A program made the position numbers and the translations under genes. The notes under the pieces were generated by a model. That model was not told the DNA's origin, did no database searches, and was given only the letters and a program-made list of their open reading frames with translations. Source: JBLIDK01 sp047632595 (GTDB lineage: Bacteria; Bacteroidota; Bacteroidia; Sphingobacteriales; Sphingobacteriaceae). Taken from it: 33,336 nt of DNA. This document shows, piece after piece, positions 23,992-32,657 of this stretch. Location: positions 1 to 33,336 of the forward strand of contig JBLIDK010000021.1 of the NCBI GenBank assembly GCA_047632595.1, written 5' to 3'. Within the stretch, counting starts at the first letter, position 1. Each line of letters begins with the position of its first letter.

Positions 23992-25041
23992 CTAGATAAT
24001 TAACATGGCATCACCATAGCTATAGAATTTGTATTTTTCTTTAATTGCTTGTTGGTAAGCGTCCATAATTAGCTCATACCCTCCAAAAGCTGCAACCATC
24101 ATAAGTAAGGTGCTTTCAGGCATATGGAAATTAGTAATCATTGCATTGGCAATTTTAAAGTCATACGGAGGGAAAATAAATTTACTTGTCCACTCTTCTA
24201 CTGGCTTTAACATTTGATTTGCCGAAACAGCAGACTCCATTGCTCTCATAGATGTTGTACCAACTCCGCAAATTCTCTTCTTTTTGTTAAGTGCATTGTT
24301 AACAATGTCACAACTTTCAGGAGAAACATGGAAACTTTCAGAATCCATTTTATGTTTCGTTAAATCTTCAACTTCAACAGGTCTAAAAGTTCCTAAACCA
24401 ATGTGAAGAGTGATTTCAGCGAAATCTAATCCTTTTAATTCTAATCTTTTAACTAGTCCTTTGCTAAAGTGTAATCCTGCAGTGGGTGCAGCTACTGCTC
24501 CTTCGTGTTGAGCAAAAACAGTTTGGTACCTTTCAGCATCTTCTTCAGTAGCTTCTCTGTTAATGTATTTAGGTAATGGAGTTTGCCCTAACGACTTTAC
24601 TACATTTCTAAATTCTTCATCATCACCATCAAAAAGAAAACGAATTGTTCTACCTCTACTTGTAGTATTGTCAACAACTTCTGCGATTAATAAATCATCA
24701 TCACCGAAATAAAGTTTATTTCCAACTCTAATTTTTCTAGCAGGATCTACTAATACATCCCAAAGGCGCATCTCTTTGTTAAGTTCTCTTAATAAGAATA
24801 CTTCAATTTTAGCACCTGTTTTTTCCTTATTTCCTATCATCCTTGCAGGAAAAACCTTGGTGTTATTCACAACCATAGTATCACCAGCATCGAAATAATC
24901 AATCACATCTTTAAATACTTTGTGCTCGATTTTGCCGCTGTCTTTATGAATAACCATTAAACGAGACTCATCTCTATTATCTGCAGGTTTCATTGCAACT
25001 AGTTCAGAAGGCAATTCCATTTTAAACTGCGACAACTTCAT
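23992..25041 (-). CDS. queA: S-adenosylmethionine:tRNA ribosyltransferase-isomerase
   Basis: QueA adds the cyclopentene ring precursor from SAM to preQ1 in tRNA, the next-to-last step of queuosine synthesis. From ATG 25041 the protein is about 349 residues and starts MKLSQFKMELPSELVAMKPA, the usual start; a frame from 25059 adds six residues of no clear value. Conserved blocks include RDESRLMVIHK, VVNNTKVFPARM, EGAVAAPTAGLHFS, HIGLGTFRPV, and ITNFHMPESTLLMMVAAFGG. It is full length. It ends at a clear terminator. No other queuosine gene is in the window. Confidence 0.97.
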   Translation of the reverse strand: MKLSQFKMELPSELVAMKPADNRDESRLMVIHKDSGKIEHKVFKDVIDYFDAGDTMVVNNTKVFPARMIGNKEKTGAKIEVFLLRELNKEMRLWDVLVDPARKIRVGNKLYFGDDDLLIAEVVDNTTSRGRTIRFLFDGDDEEFRNVVKSLGQTPLPKYINREATEEDAERYQTVFAQHEGAVAAPTAGLHFSKGLVKRLELKGLDFAEITLHIGLGTFRPVEVEDLTKHKMDSESFHVSPESCDIVNNALNKKKRICGVGTTSMRAMESAVSANQMLKPVEEWTSKFIFPPYDFKIANAMITNFHMPESTLLMMVAAFGGYELIMDAYQQAIKEKYKFYSYGDAMLII

Positions 25042-25217
25042 TCTATATACTTCCATCAAAATATTACTCGTTTTTAAAGTGTAAATACAGCGATTTGTAG
25101 ACTTAAATACCTATAATCTACTGTAGAAAATTGACGCGAAGTTACCAAATCGCGACTATATAACAATACTTATTTCCTTTATTGTATTTGTATTCCCACA
25201 TTTGTAGCACAAATCTT

Positions 25218-26480
25218 ATGTTTCAAACAATAAAACAAGTACTAGAAAGTTTACGCTTTGCAATAAATTCGCTGAGAGCCAATCGCTTAAGGTCATTTTT
25301 ATCTCTATTAGGAATTACAATCGGAATTTTTATCATAATTAGTGTTTTTACAACAATAGACTCGTTAGAGAGAAGTATAAAATCTAATGTTGCTTCTTTA
25401 GGAAATGACATAATTTATGTACAAAAATGGCCTTGGGGACCTGAAGAAGGTGATGAATACCAATGGTGGAGGTATTTAGGAAGACCAAACCCCTCTTATT
25501 TAGAATATAAGCAAGTAAAAGATCGAGTATCAAGTGCTGCTGCGGTGGCATTTGTTTTGTTTATTGGGAATAAAACAGCCAAGTATGAAAGTAATAGTGT
25601 TCAAGAAATTACAGCTTTTGCCGTAACTAGAGAATATGATGAATGTCGTGTATTTGTGTTTGAGGAGGGTAGATTTTTCTCAGATTCAGAAATGGATAGA
25701 GGAACTCCTTCGGTGATATTAGGATACGATTTAGCGAAAGCGTTATTTGGGAACAAGTCTGCAGTTGGTAAAAAGGTTGATTTACTTGACAGGAAATTAA
25801 CTGTAATAGGAGTGATGAAGCTTGAAGGTGAAAGTATTATTAACACCAGCATGGACAACAATGCGGTTATTTCATACAACTTCGCTAGAAACATTGTCAA
25901 TAAACGAGTAGAAAGACACAATCCAAGTATCATGGTGAAATCACTAAGTGAAGAATTGCTAAGTGAAAGTCAATATGAATTGACCGGAATTATGCGCTCG
26001 TTAAGAAGACTAAAACCTAAAGACGATAATAATTTTGCATTAAATAAGACTAGCATAATTAATAATCAATTAGAAGGTTTGTTTGATTTTATAGGAATAG
26101 TAGGTGCAATTATTGGGGCATTTTCAGTTTTTGTAGGAGGAATTGGGGTTGCCAATATCATGTTTGTTTCTGTTAAAGAGCGAACGAGTTTAATAGGAAT
26201 ACAAAAATCATTAGGAGCAAAAAGTTACTTTATTTTGTTTCAATTTTTATTTGAAGCGATTCTCTTATCCTTGATTGGTGGATTAACTGGGATATTGTTG
26301 GTTTATATTATAGGTGTTGTAGTTTCAGCCAATATGGAAAGCCTTACAATAATTCTGACTATAGGAAATATAATAACAGGGCTTTTGATTTCAACTTTAA
26401 TTGGGGTTTTCTCTGGAATACTTCCAGCATTACAAGCTTCGAGAATGAACCCAGTTGATGCAATAAGATCTAATGGATAA
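25218..26480 (+). CDS. ABC transporter permease (MacB/FtsX type)
   Basis: The ATG at 25218 is followed by FQTIKQVLESLRFAINSLRA, the standard amphipathic start of MacB-type permeases, so I prefer it to an upstream start at 25182. The 420-residue protein has one N-terminal helix (SFLSLLGITIGIFIIISVF), a large periplasmic domain (about 45-280), and three C-terminal helices with the FtsX block (ASRMNPVDAIRSNG at the end). Such permeases act with an ATPase and a membrane-fusion protein to export or extract envelope substrates. No ATPase is adjacent, so it must be supplied elsewhere. The next gene starts inside its last 8 bases. Confidence 0.92.
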   Translation: MFQTIKQVLESLRFAINSLRANRLRSFLSLLGITIGIFIIISVFTTIDSLERSIKSNVASLGNDIIYVQKWPWGPEEGDEYQWWRYLGRPNPSYLEYKQVKDRVSSAAAVAFVLFIGNKTAKYESNSVQEITAFAVTREYDECRVFVFEEGRFFSDSEMDRGTPSVILGYDLAKALFGNKSAVGKKVDLLDRKLTVIGVMKLEGESIINTSMDNNAVISYNFARNIVNKRVERHNPSIMVKSLSEELLSESQYELTGIMRSLRRLKPKDDNNFALNKTSIINNQLEGLFDFIGIVGAIIGAFSVFVGGIGVANIMFVSVKERTSLIGIQKSLGAKSYFILFQFLFEAILLSLIGGLTGILLVYIIGVVVSANMESLTIILTIGNIITGLLISTLIGVFSGILPALQASRMNPVDAIRSNG

Positions 26481-27201
26481 AAAAAATATAAAAATACCAA
26501 GATTTGAGAACCTTATCTTATTTGAAGATGAGAATTTACTTGTTGTAAATAAGCCACCCTTCCTTTCTTGTTTAGAAGATAGGGCAGAGCTTCGAAATCT
26601 TTTAGAAATGGCTAAGGGGTATAATTCAGAGGCTCGTTTATGCCATAGAATAGATAAAGAAACATCTGGTATTGTTCTTTTGGCTAAAAATGATGAATCG
26701 TATAAAGCAGTTTCGTTGTTATTCGAGAAACGAAAGATGCATAAAATATACCATGCAATAACTGACGGACCACATAGATTTGACGATGAAGTAGTAGATC
26801 AAGCTATATATGTTGGGAGTAGAGGTAAGGTTGTTATAGATAGGTCAAAAGGGAAAAGATCAGTTACTACTTTTAATACACTAGATGTATTTAGAAACCA
26901 TAGCTTATTAGAATGTGTTCCATTAACAGGAAGAATGCATCAAATTAGAATTCACTTGTCTACAAAAAGTGCTGCAATTACCGGAGATGAGGCTTATGGT
27001 GGTAAGTTTCCAATGCTTTCAAACTATAAAAGAAAATACAGCGCAGGTAAAAACCACGAAGAATATCCAATTATACAGCGTTTTGCATTACATGCATATG
27101 CCTTAAAATTCGAATGGGAGGGTAAGGAAGTTGAATTTATAGCCCCTTATCCTAAAGATTTTGAAGTCTTACTTAAGTTATTAGACAAACACAATAGATA
27201 G
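26473..27201 (+). CDS. RluA family RNA pseudouridine synthase
   Basis: This is a 242-residue pseudouridine synthase of the RluA family without an S4 domain. The catalytic aspartate is D61 in HRIDKETSGIVLL; GRMHQIRIHLSTKSAAITGD near 155-175 and the DEAYGG stretch are the other conserved blocks. It would modify one or a few uridines in rRNA or tRNA; the target cannot be told, because RluA, RluC, RluD and TruC types are hard to separate by eye. Its ATG is in the last 8 bases of the ABC permease gene, suggesting coupled translation, although the functions look unrelated. Confidence 0.93.
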   Translation: MDKKNIKIPRFENLILFEDENLLVVNKPPFLSCLEDRAELRNLLEMAKGYNSEARLCHRIDKETSGIVLLAKNDESYKAVSLLFEKRKMHKIYHAITDGPHRFDDEVVDQAIYVGSRGKVVIDRSKGKRSVTTFNTLDVFRNHSLLECVPLTGRMHQIRIHLSTKSAAITGDEAYGGKFPMLSNYKRKYSAGKNHEEYPIIQRFALHAYALKFEWEGKEVEFIAPYPKDFEVLLKLLDKHNR

Positions 27202-27211
27202 TTATATAACA

Positions 27212-27784
27212 ATGAGGAAACTAAGTAAAGAGTTAATAAAGCGCAGTAGTAACAAATGTGAATTATGTGGATCAGAAGATGAAATAAGTGCTTTTGAAGT
27301 TAGTCCGGCTCATTTTAATTCGTTTGAGGATGAAATAGTGCTTTGTAACAAATGTAATGCCCAGATTGAAGGAACAGAAGAAATTGAAGTAAATCATTGG
27401 CGTTTTTTAAACGATACTATTTGGAGTGAAGTCGAAGTGGTTAAAGTTCAATCTTATAGGATACTTAAAAAGATGAGCGGAGAGAGCTGGACTCAAGATT
27501 TACTTGACATGATGTACATAGAAGAGGACATCTTAGAATGGGCAAATAAAGGTGTTGCATTGGTAGGGTTGGGACATGTGGATAGTAATGGAGTTGCTTT
27601 AGAAGCTGGAGATACTGTTATACTGATAAAGAGTTTAGATGTTAAAGGTTCTAGTTTAACTGCAAAAAGAGGCACTGCAGTTCGGAGAATTTCTTTAGTA
27701 GCCGATAATCCTGAACATATAGAAGGTAAAGTTGAGGGGCAATCGGTTGTTATACTAACCAAATTTGTAAAAAAATCGAAGTGA
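27212..27784 (+). CDS. PhnA-like zinc-ribbon protein
   Basis: This is a 190-residue protein of the PhnA type. An N-terminal zinc ribbon has CELC at 16-19 and CNKC at 45-48, and the C-terminal domain has the PhnA SH3-like pattern with GVALEAGDTVILIKSLDVKG and TAKRGTAVRRISLV. PhnA has been linked by name to alkylphosphonate use but is not a phosphonoacetate hydrolase in most genomes, so its role is uncertain. The N-terminus comes directly from the ATG 10 bases after the pseudouridine synthase stop, so they share a transcript. No phosphonate genes are in the window. Confidence 0.88.
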   Translation: MRKLSKELIKRSSNKCELCGSEDEISAFEVSPAHFNSFEDEIVLCNKCNAQIEGTEEIEVNHWRFLNDTIWSEVEVVKVQSYRILKKMSGESWTQDLLDMMYIEEDILEWANKGVALVGLGHVDSNGVALEAGDTVILIKSLDVKGSSLTAKRGTAVRRISLVADNPEHIEGKVEGQSVVILTKFVKKSK

Positions 27785-27883
27785 TTTTAGTAATAATGTT
27801 TTGAAATTGCTTCAATAAACAGAAAATGTTGTAATTTGATACAAGCAAATTAATCCTTTAGGGAAAAACAGAATTTAAGATAT

Positions 27884-28678
27884 ATGAAATCAGTAGTTAA
27901 TATCGCAATAGCAATTACACTTGTTTTTATTTCATTTTTTGAAGTAGTAGGGCAGGGAGCATCTGTGTCTCCGACAAAGATTTTCTTTGATTTAACCCCA
28001 GGTTCTTCTAAAACACAGAAAATAACATTATCCAACAATGGAAATTTTAGAGAAAAGTATAATATTTCTATAGGAGATTGGACAAGAGATAGTTTAGGAC
28101 AGAAGATATACTATTCAGGAAATACCTTATCTTCCTCTTGTGCTAATTGGATAACTCTTTCAGAGAATTTGGTAGAATTAAACCCAGGAGAAAGTAAGCA
28201 AATAGATTTGATTATGAAGCGGCCATCAGGAACTGAAGAGGCTGTAAAATGGGCGATTCTATTTATTGAACCAACACAAGAGGTTGTCCCTGGGGAAAAT
28301 GCCAGCAATTTGCAATCAAAAATCAATGTTAAATACCGAATTGGAGTTTTGTTATATCAAGCGCCTCCAACTTTAAGTTATAAAAACGTTGATATATTAA
28401 ATTTTAAAGTCATTGATGGAAAGAAAGTATTTCTTAAAGTAAAGAATACTGAACAAACCATGGCCGATGCCAGAGTAAACTTTGAATTAGTTAATTTGAG
28501 TAATGGGCAAGAGTTTGATATTGAAGAGAAGGGGATATCTATACTTCCTTTGGCAATGCGAGTAGCTAATATTGACCTTCCAAACCTACCTGCAGGAGAG
28601 TATTCACTGCTTGCAATCATAGATTATGGCATGGAATATGATATTGTAGCTGCAGAAACAGAGTTCGTTATAAAATAA
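27884..28678 (+). CDS. PapD-like periplasmic chaperone
   Basis: This 264-residue exported protein has a signal peptide to about residue 25 (AIAITLVFISFFEVVGQ). The first immunoglobulin-like domain has the PapD-type start VSPTKIFFDLTPGSSKTQKI and strands such as KITLSNNG; ANWITLSENLVELNPGESKQ leads to VKWAILFIEP in the middle. A second Ig-like domain runs from about 165 to the end. In known systems such chaperones cap the edge of fimbrial subunits until they are assembled at an outer-membrane usher. Three small secreted proteins follow on the same strand, which supports a subunit-chaperone role. No usher is seen in the window. The family call is moderately sure; the pathway is inference. Confidence 0.75.
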   Translation: MKSVVNIAIAITLVFISFFEVVGQGASVSPTKIFFDLTPGSSKTQKITLSNNGNFREKYNISIGDWTRDSLGQKIYYSGNTLSSSCANWITLSENLVELNPGESKQIDLIMKRPSGTEEAVKWAILFIEPTQEVVPGENASNLQSKINVKYRIGVLLYQAPPTLSYKNVDILNFKVIDGKKVFLKVKNTEQTMADARVNFELVNLSNGQEFDIEEKGISILPLAMRVANIDLPNLPAGEYSLLAIIDYGMEYDIVAAETEFVIK

Positions 28679-28741
28679 TTGTAACTTTTTTAAAAAGTTG
28701 GCGTAAACACTTCCATACGCTCCACAGTTTATTTACTTAAT

Positions 28742-29239
28742 ATGAAAAAGATTATAACACTAGTAGCAGCTTTCGCAATGTTCTTAAGCGCTTCAAACGC
28801 ACAAAATACAGGAGATGCAATCGTAACAACTACATTAACTGACGTAATAGTCGTAGTAGTAGTACCAGTAGCAGCAATTCCAATGGCAACTGCCGATCAC
28901 TATAATAATGGTAATTCAACCACAATTCCAGCAGCAGTAATTGTTACATCAAACCAAACATGGGATTTAGCAGTTAAAGCAGCAAATATAAACTTCAGCT
29001 TCTTAACAAATAACATTGCTATTAACCAGTTCACAATGGAGGTTACAGGAAACGCGGGTGGTACTAACACTGGTGAGGTTGCAATGTCAACATCAGATCA
29101 ACAATTATTAGATGAAGTTCCGGGTGGAGTAGCTTTAGCATTAGGTGCTATCTACGGAGCATCAGGAGGCGCGGCTTTTATTGATCAAGCAGCAGGTGCT
29201 TATATTAACACCTATACATTCACAGTAACTGTAGACTAA
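28742..29239 (+). CDS. Small secreted beta-rich protein, paralogue 1 (putative fibre subunit)
   Basis: This is a 165-residue protein with a clear signal peptide (KKIITLVAAFAMFLSASNAQ). The mature part is rich in T, V, A, N and G, with no cysteine. Useful marks are IPMATADHYNNGNST, TWDLAVKAANINFSF, LLDEVPGGVALALGAIYGAS and the C-terminal alternating strand YINTYTFTVTVD. That closing strand and the small size resemble subunits of chaperone-assembled surface fibres, but I cannot name a family. Genes at 29531 and 30094 are related, and a PapD-like chaperone lies just upstream, 63 bases away. GTAGTAGTAGTA near 28850 encodes part of the VIVVVVVPV run. Confidence 0.85.
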   Translation: MKKIITLVAAFAMFLSASNAQNTGDAIVTTTLTDVIVVVVVPVAAIPMATADHYNNGNSTTIPAAVIVTSNQTWDLAVKAANINFSFLTNNIAINQFTMEVTGNAGGTNTGEVAMSTSDQQLLDEVPGGVALALGAIYGASGGAAFIDQAAGAYINTYTFTVTVD

Positions 29240-29530
29240 AAAATATAATATTGGATGAACCGATACTGTAAAAGTGGTACTTTTTATTTTATAATTGATA
29301 TTTGCTTTTGCTAATACTGGATTTGTAGCTAAACATTTTCTTTACTTTAATCCAAATAATTTCACATCAAGTAACAAGTTGCAAACCTAGTAATGATAAG
29401 GTGTTTCAACTCCTAGCTTCCTATTTATTTGTCAGATTAATGTCATTCACCAAAGATAGCGTAACTTTATTCCCAACCAACTCGTTTAGTTAAGTAACCA
29501 ATCAATTATTTAAACTTAAATATTTTAGCC
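29240..29530. other. 291-base spacer between paralogues 1 and 2, no gene found
   Basis: No frame on either strand gives a convincing protein. The only structure noticed is a weak AAAAGT-GGT-ACTTTT hairpin with T-rich DNA following, at about 29270-29285, a poor candidate terminator for paralogue 1. The spacer has no similarity by eye to the 63 bases in front of paralogue 1, so the duplication did not include its upstream DNA, or that DNA has diverged completely. No full Bacteroidota promoter match was seen. Confidence 0.5.
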
Positions 29531-30028
29531 ATGAAAAAAACACTAACCCTTTTTGTTGTTTTAGTCATGTTCTTAAACGCTTCATTCGCACAATCAACAG
29601 GAGACGCCATTGTTACCACGACACTAACCGACGTTATTGTAATAGTTGTTCTTCCTTCAGCATCCATTCCAATGACTACAGCAGATCATTACAACAATGG
29701 TAATTCAACAGCAATTCCAGCAGCTATTACAGTATCTTCAACCCAAACATGGGATTTAGCAGTTAAAGCAGCAAATATAAACTTCAGCTTCTTAACAAAT
29801 AACATTGCTATTAATCAATTCACAATGGAGGTTACAGGAAATGCCGGTGGTACTAACACTGGTGAGGTTGCAATGACAACATCAGATCAACAATTGTTAG
29901 ATGAAGTTCCGGGTGGAGTAGCTTTAGCATTAGGCGCTATCTACGGAGCATCAGGAGGAGTTCTATTTATTGGACAACCAGCAGGAGCGTATGTCAATAC
30001 CTACACATTTACAGTGACAGTTGATTAA
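29531..30028 (+). CDS. Small secreted beta-rich protein, paralogue 2 (putative fibre subunit)
   Basis: This protein has 165 residues, the same length as paralogue 1, with a signal peptide (KKTLTLFVVLVMFLNASFAQ). The residues from TWDLAVKAANINF to GAIYGASGG are almost identical between the two, while the signal peptide, the segment up to about residue 70 and the last 20 residues are diverged at both protein and silent DNA positions. The end YVNTYTFTVTVD is again a beta strand. The nature of the family is unknown; a structural subunit is likely. A perfect 13-bp terminator stands 26 bases after its stop, cutting it off from paralogue 3. Confidence 0.85.
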   Translation: MKKTLTLFVVLVMFLNASFAQSTGDAIVTTTLTDVIVIVVLPSASIPMTTADHYNNGNSTAIPAAITVSSTQTWDLAVKAANINFSFLTNNIAINQFTMEVTGNAGGTNTGEVAMTTSDQQLLDEVPGGVALALGAIYGASGGVLFIGQPAGAYVNTYTFTVTVD

Positions 30029-30053
30029 ATAAGTAATAATAATTAACTATGTT

Positions 30054-30090
30054 AACCACGAATTGAGTACATTCAATTCGTGGTTTTTTT
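30054..30090 (+). terminator. Strong intrinsic terminator between paralogues 2 and 3
   Basis: AACCACGAATTGA at 30054-30066 pairs perfectly with TCAATTCGTGGTT at 30073-30085 around a 6-base loop, followed by seven T in all. The ATG of paralogue 3 at 30094 is just a few bases further on. Transcripts reaching paralogue 3 must read through, or start in or after the stem. Confidence 0.92.
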
Positions 30091-30093
30091 ATT

Positions 30094-30561
30094 ATGAAAA
30101 TAGTTTCAGTAATATTGTTGACTTTATTTTGTAACCTCGCTGATGCTCAGGTTCAATCAGTTATTGTTATTAACAATAACATCAGTATTCCTATGCTTTT
30201 ACCAACTCATTACCTTAATGGAAATTATGTAATCATCTCTGGGGCAATCCAAGTCTCTTCTGATGTTACTTGGCAAGTAAGTGTTAGGGCTAATGGTCCA
30301 CTTACTTTTGGTCCAAATCAAATTTCTCAAAACAATATTGGAGTGGATGTAACAACTCCAATTGGCTTACAACAACCTGAACGTTTTTTAACTGTTTCTG
30401 ACCAATTAATAGTGGACGCAGCACCTAATACTTATATTGGACCAATAAATAGTCCCGTTTTATTAGATGTCAAATTTAGAGCAATAGGTGGATTAGACTT
30501 TTTTAATAAACCATCTGGTAGTTATTCGCTAACAATGACCTATACGCTTGCACCGGACTAG
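30094..30561 (+). CDS. Small secreted beta-rich protein, diverged paralogue 3
   Basis: This is a 155-residue protein with a signal peptide (KIVSVILLTLFCNLADAQ). It aligns with the two upstream paralogues over most of its length: SIPMLLPTHYLNGNYV corresponds to AIPMATADHYNNGNST, VTWQVSVRANGPLTFG to TWDLAVKAANINFSF, SDQLIVDAAP to SDQQLLDEVP, and SGSYSLTMTYTLAPD to AGAYINTYTFTVTVD. It lacks the TGDAIVTTTL segment right after the signal peptide. It may be a minor or tip component, because it lies behind a strong terminator. comEC starts 13 bases after its stop. Function is unknown. Confidence 0.8.
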   Translation: MKIVSVILLTLFCNLADAQVQSVIVINNNISIPMLLPTHYLNGNYVIISGAIQVSSDVTWQVSVRANGPLTFGPNQISQNNIGVDVTTPIGLQQPERFLTVSDQLIVDAAPNTYIGPINSPVLLDVKFRAIGGLDFFNKPSGSYSLTMTYTLAPD

Positions 30562-30574
30562 TAAATATAATTAA

Positions 30575-32656
30575 TTGCATCCTTTTCAAAAAACACCATT
30601 TGTAAGATTAGTTTTGACCTTGATTATTGGGATTTTTATTAGTGCAAAGATACTTTCACTTTACCCCAGCATTTCAGAGTCACTTTTTACTTATTTCATT
30701 CTCAGCAGTATTTGCTGCATTACTTGTCTTCTTATTCTTCAATTTAATAAGCGATTTAGTTTTAAATCACTCAATGGAGGTGTAATTACCATATTTTTAC
30801 TTCTTGTTTCTTATTCTTTGGTTTATTTGAATAGTGATATCTATGCAAAAAAACATTATTCACAAGTATTAAAAAACGATTCTTACAACAACCTTGAAGT
30901 AACAATTTTAGCTTCTCCAGAAAAAAGAAAAAAATCGTATAAGTGGTTAGTAGAAGTAACTAAGGCTAATCAAGATAGCAACTGGTACTCAACCCGAGGG
31001 AAGCTGCTAATTTATTCTGATACAATTCAAGATGATCTGAAAGCAGGGGATAGGGTTGTACTAAAAGCAAGAATAAACAAAGTTAAAGGTCCTCAGAACC
31101 CCTTCGAATTCAATTATCAATCGTATTTACATAATAAGCAAATTCATCATCAGACTTATTTAAAGTTTTATGAATCTGTTTATAAAGTTGAAAAAGGAGG
31201 CTTTAATATTTTAGCTTTTTCAAATAATTTACAGAATAAGCTTAGTACAATACTTTCTAAATATGTGAATGAACCCAAGGAGTTTGGAGTTGCTTCTGCT
31301 TTGGTTTTGGGAGATAAAAAATTCATTGACGATGAAACACAAACAGTATATGGAAATGTTGGGGCAATGCATGTTTTAGCAGTATCGGGTTTACATGTTG
31401 GCTTTGTTTTTCTAATCCTTTCTCAGGTATTTTTCTTTCTAAATTATAGCTCCAAAACAAAAATATTGAAAGTCATTATTGTGCTTTTAGGTATTTGGTT
31501 TTATGCTTTAATTACGGGATTAAGTCCTTCAGTTTGCAGGGCTGCAACCATGTTCTCTTTTTTTGCTTTGGGAGATGCTTTTAATAAACAAAGCAATACT
31601 TATAACCTTTTAGCAGCTTCTGCTTTTTTACTTCTTTTAATTAACCCCTTTTTGTTGTTTGAAGTAGGATTTCAATTATCCTACTTAGCCGTTTTGGGCA
31701 TAATAACATTGCAACCACCAATTGCCAACTTTTGGAAACCAAACAATATAATTTTAGATAAAATATGGCAACTTACTGCTGTTTCAATTGCTGCTCAAAT
31801 TGCTACTTTTCCATTAGGATTGTATTATTTTCATCAATTTCCAACCTATTTTTTATTAGCAAATTTAGTAGTTATTCCTGTTGCTATGATTTCACTTTTT
31901 ACTGGAATTGCCTTGCTGGTTTTTAGTCCCATTGAAGTTATAGCAACGCTATTAGGAAAAATATTATCCTTTGTTTTAGGTGCTCTTAAAAATTCTTTAC
32001 AATTGCTTGAAAACTTACCATTAACATCTATAAATCAATTGAATATTGACATTACCACCCTATTATTTTTGTATATAATTATAACAATTGGGGCTATTTT
32101 AGTTTATAAGTTTACCGCACGTCGTTTCATCTTAATTATGGCTAGTGTTGTAACTTTCCTAATAATCCAAACAGCATTAAATTGGTCTAATAAAGTGTCA
32201 CAAACCTTAGTAATTCATTCTTTAGAAAATGGCTCTGCCATCAATGTTATAAATGGTCCAAATGCTATATTTTATACCAATGTTGAACAAGATAAACTTG
32301 CATACGGAGTGGAGCCATTATGGCAAAATATGGGCATAAAAAATATCCAAAATCACAATTTAGATGTAGAAAAGTCTGTGACGCAACTTAGTATTGAAGG
32401 CAGCATTTTTACTGTTATTAATAATGATTTGGATATTTTACCTGATTCAATTTTAAATAGCGAAGTGGTTTTAATTAGGAATAACAGTAAATTAGACCTT
32501 ATTGCATTAAAAAAAGCAATTAAATTCAACCTTGTGGTTATAGATGGCTCTAATAATTATTACTTTGCAGAAAAGATTGAGCAATTGTGTTCAAAATTGG
32601 ACTTAAACACACATAACACCTATTCTAAAGGGGCTTATGTGCAACAATTAAACTAA
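30575..32656 (+). CDS. comEC: ComEC/Rec2 family DNA uptake channel
   Basis: ComEC is the inner-membrane channel that takes up single-stranded DNA during transformation. The 693-residue protein has an N-terminal helical part, a DUF4131/OB-like periplasmic domain (about 100-220), the competence core with AMHVLAVSGLHVGFVFLILS and GLSPSVCRAATMFSFFALGD, and more helices to about 535. The C-terminal 150 residues correspond to the beta-lactamase-like domain but keep no visible HxHxDH motif, as in many Bacteroidota. The TTG at 30575 is the best start, giving HPFQKTPFVRLVLTLIIGIF, a normal N-terminus. It is 13 bases after paralogue 3. Confidence 0.93.
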   Translation: MHPFQKTPFVRLVLTLIIGIFISAKILSLYPSISESLFTYFILSSICCITCLLILQFNKRFSFKSLNGGVITIFLLLVSYSLVYLNSDIYAKKHYSQVLKNDSYNNLEVTILASPEKRKKSYKWLVEVTKANQDSNWYSTRGKLLIYSDTIQDDLKAGDRVVLKARINKVKGPQNPFEFNYQSYLHNKQIHHQTYLKFYESVYKVEKGGFNILAFSNNLQNKLSTILSKYVNEPKEFGVASALVLGDKKFIDDETQTVYGNVGAMHVLAVSGLHVGFVFLILSQVFFFLNYSSKTKILKVIIVLLGIWFYALITGLSPSVCRAATMFSFFALGDAFNKQSNTYNLLAASAFLLLLINPFLLFEVGFQLSYLAVLGIITLQPPIANFWKPNNIILDKIWQLTAVSIAAQIATFPLGLYYFHQFPTYFLLANLVVIPVAMISLFTGIALLVFSPIEVIATLLGKILSFVLGALKNSLQLLENLPLTSINQLNIDITTLLFLYIIITIGAILVYKFTARRFILIMASVVTFLIIQTALNWSNKVSQTLVIHSLENGSAINVINGPNAIFYTNVEQDKLAYGVEPLWQNMGIKNIQNHNLDVEKSVTQLSIEGSIFTVINNDLDILPDSILNSEVVLIRNNSKLDLIALKKAIKFNLVVIDGSNNYYFAEKIEQLCSKLDLNTHNTYSKGAYVQQLN

Positions 32657-32657
32657 A

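Noticed and set aside
25601..25933. Minus-strand open frame of about 110 codons
   Set aside because: It lies opposite the periplasmic domain of the MacB-type permease and shows no family feature. It is a shadow.
28845..28875. GTA-rich microsatellite as a phase-variable tract
   Set aside because: The unit is three bases and codes for a Val-rich strand. Changes would not shift the frame, and paralogue 2 has a similar protein stretch without the DNA repeat.
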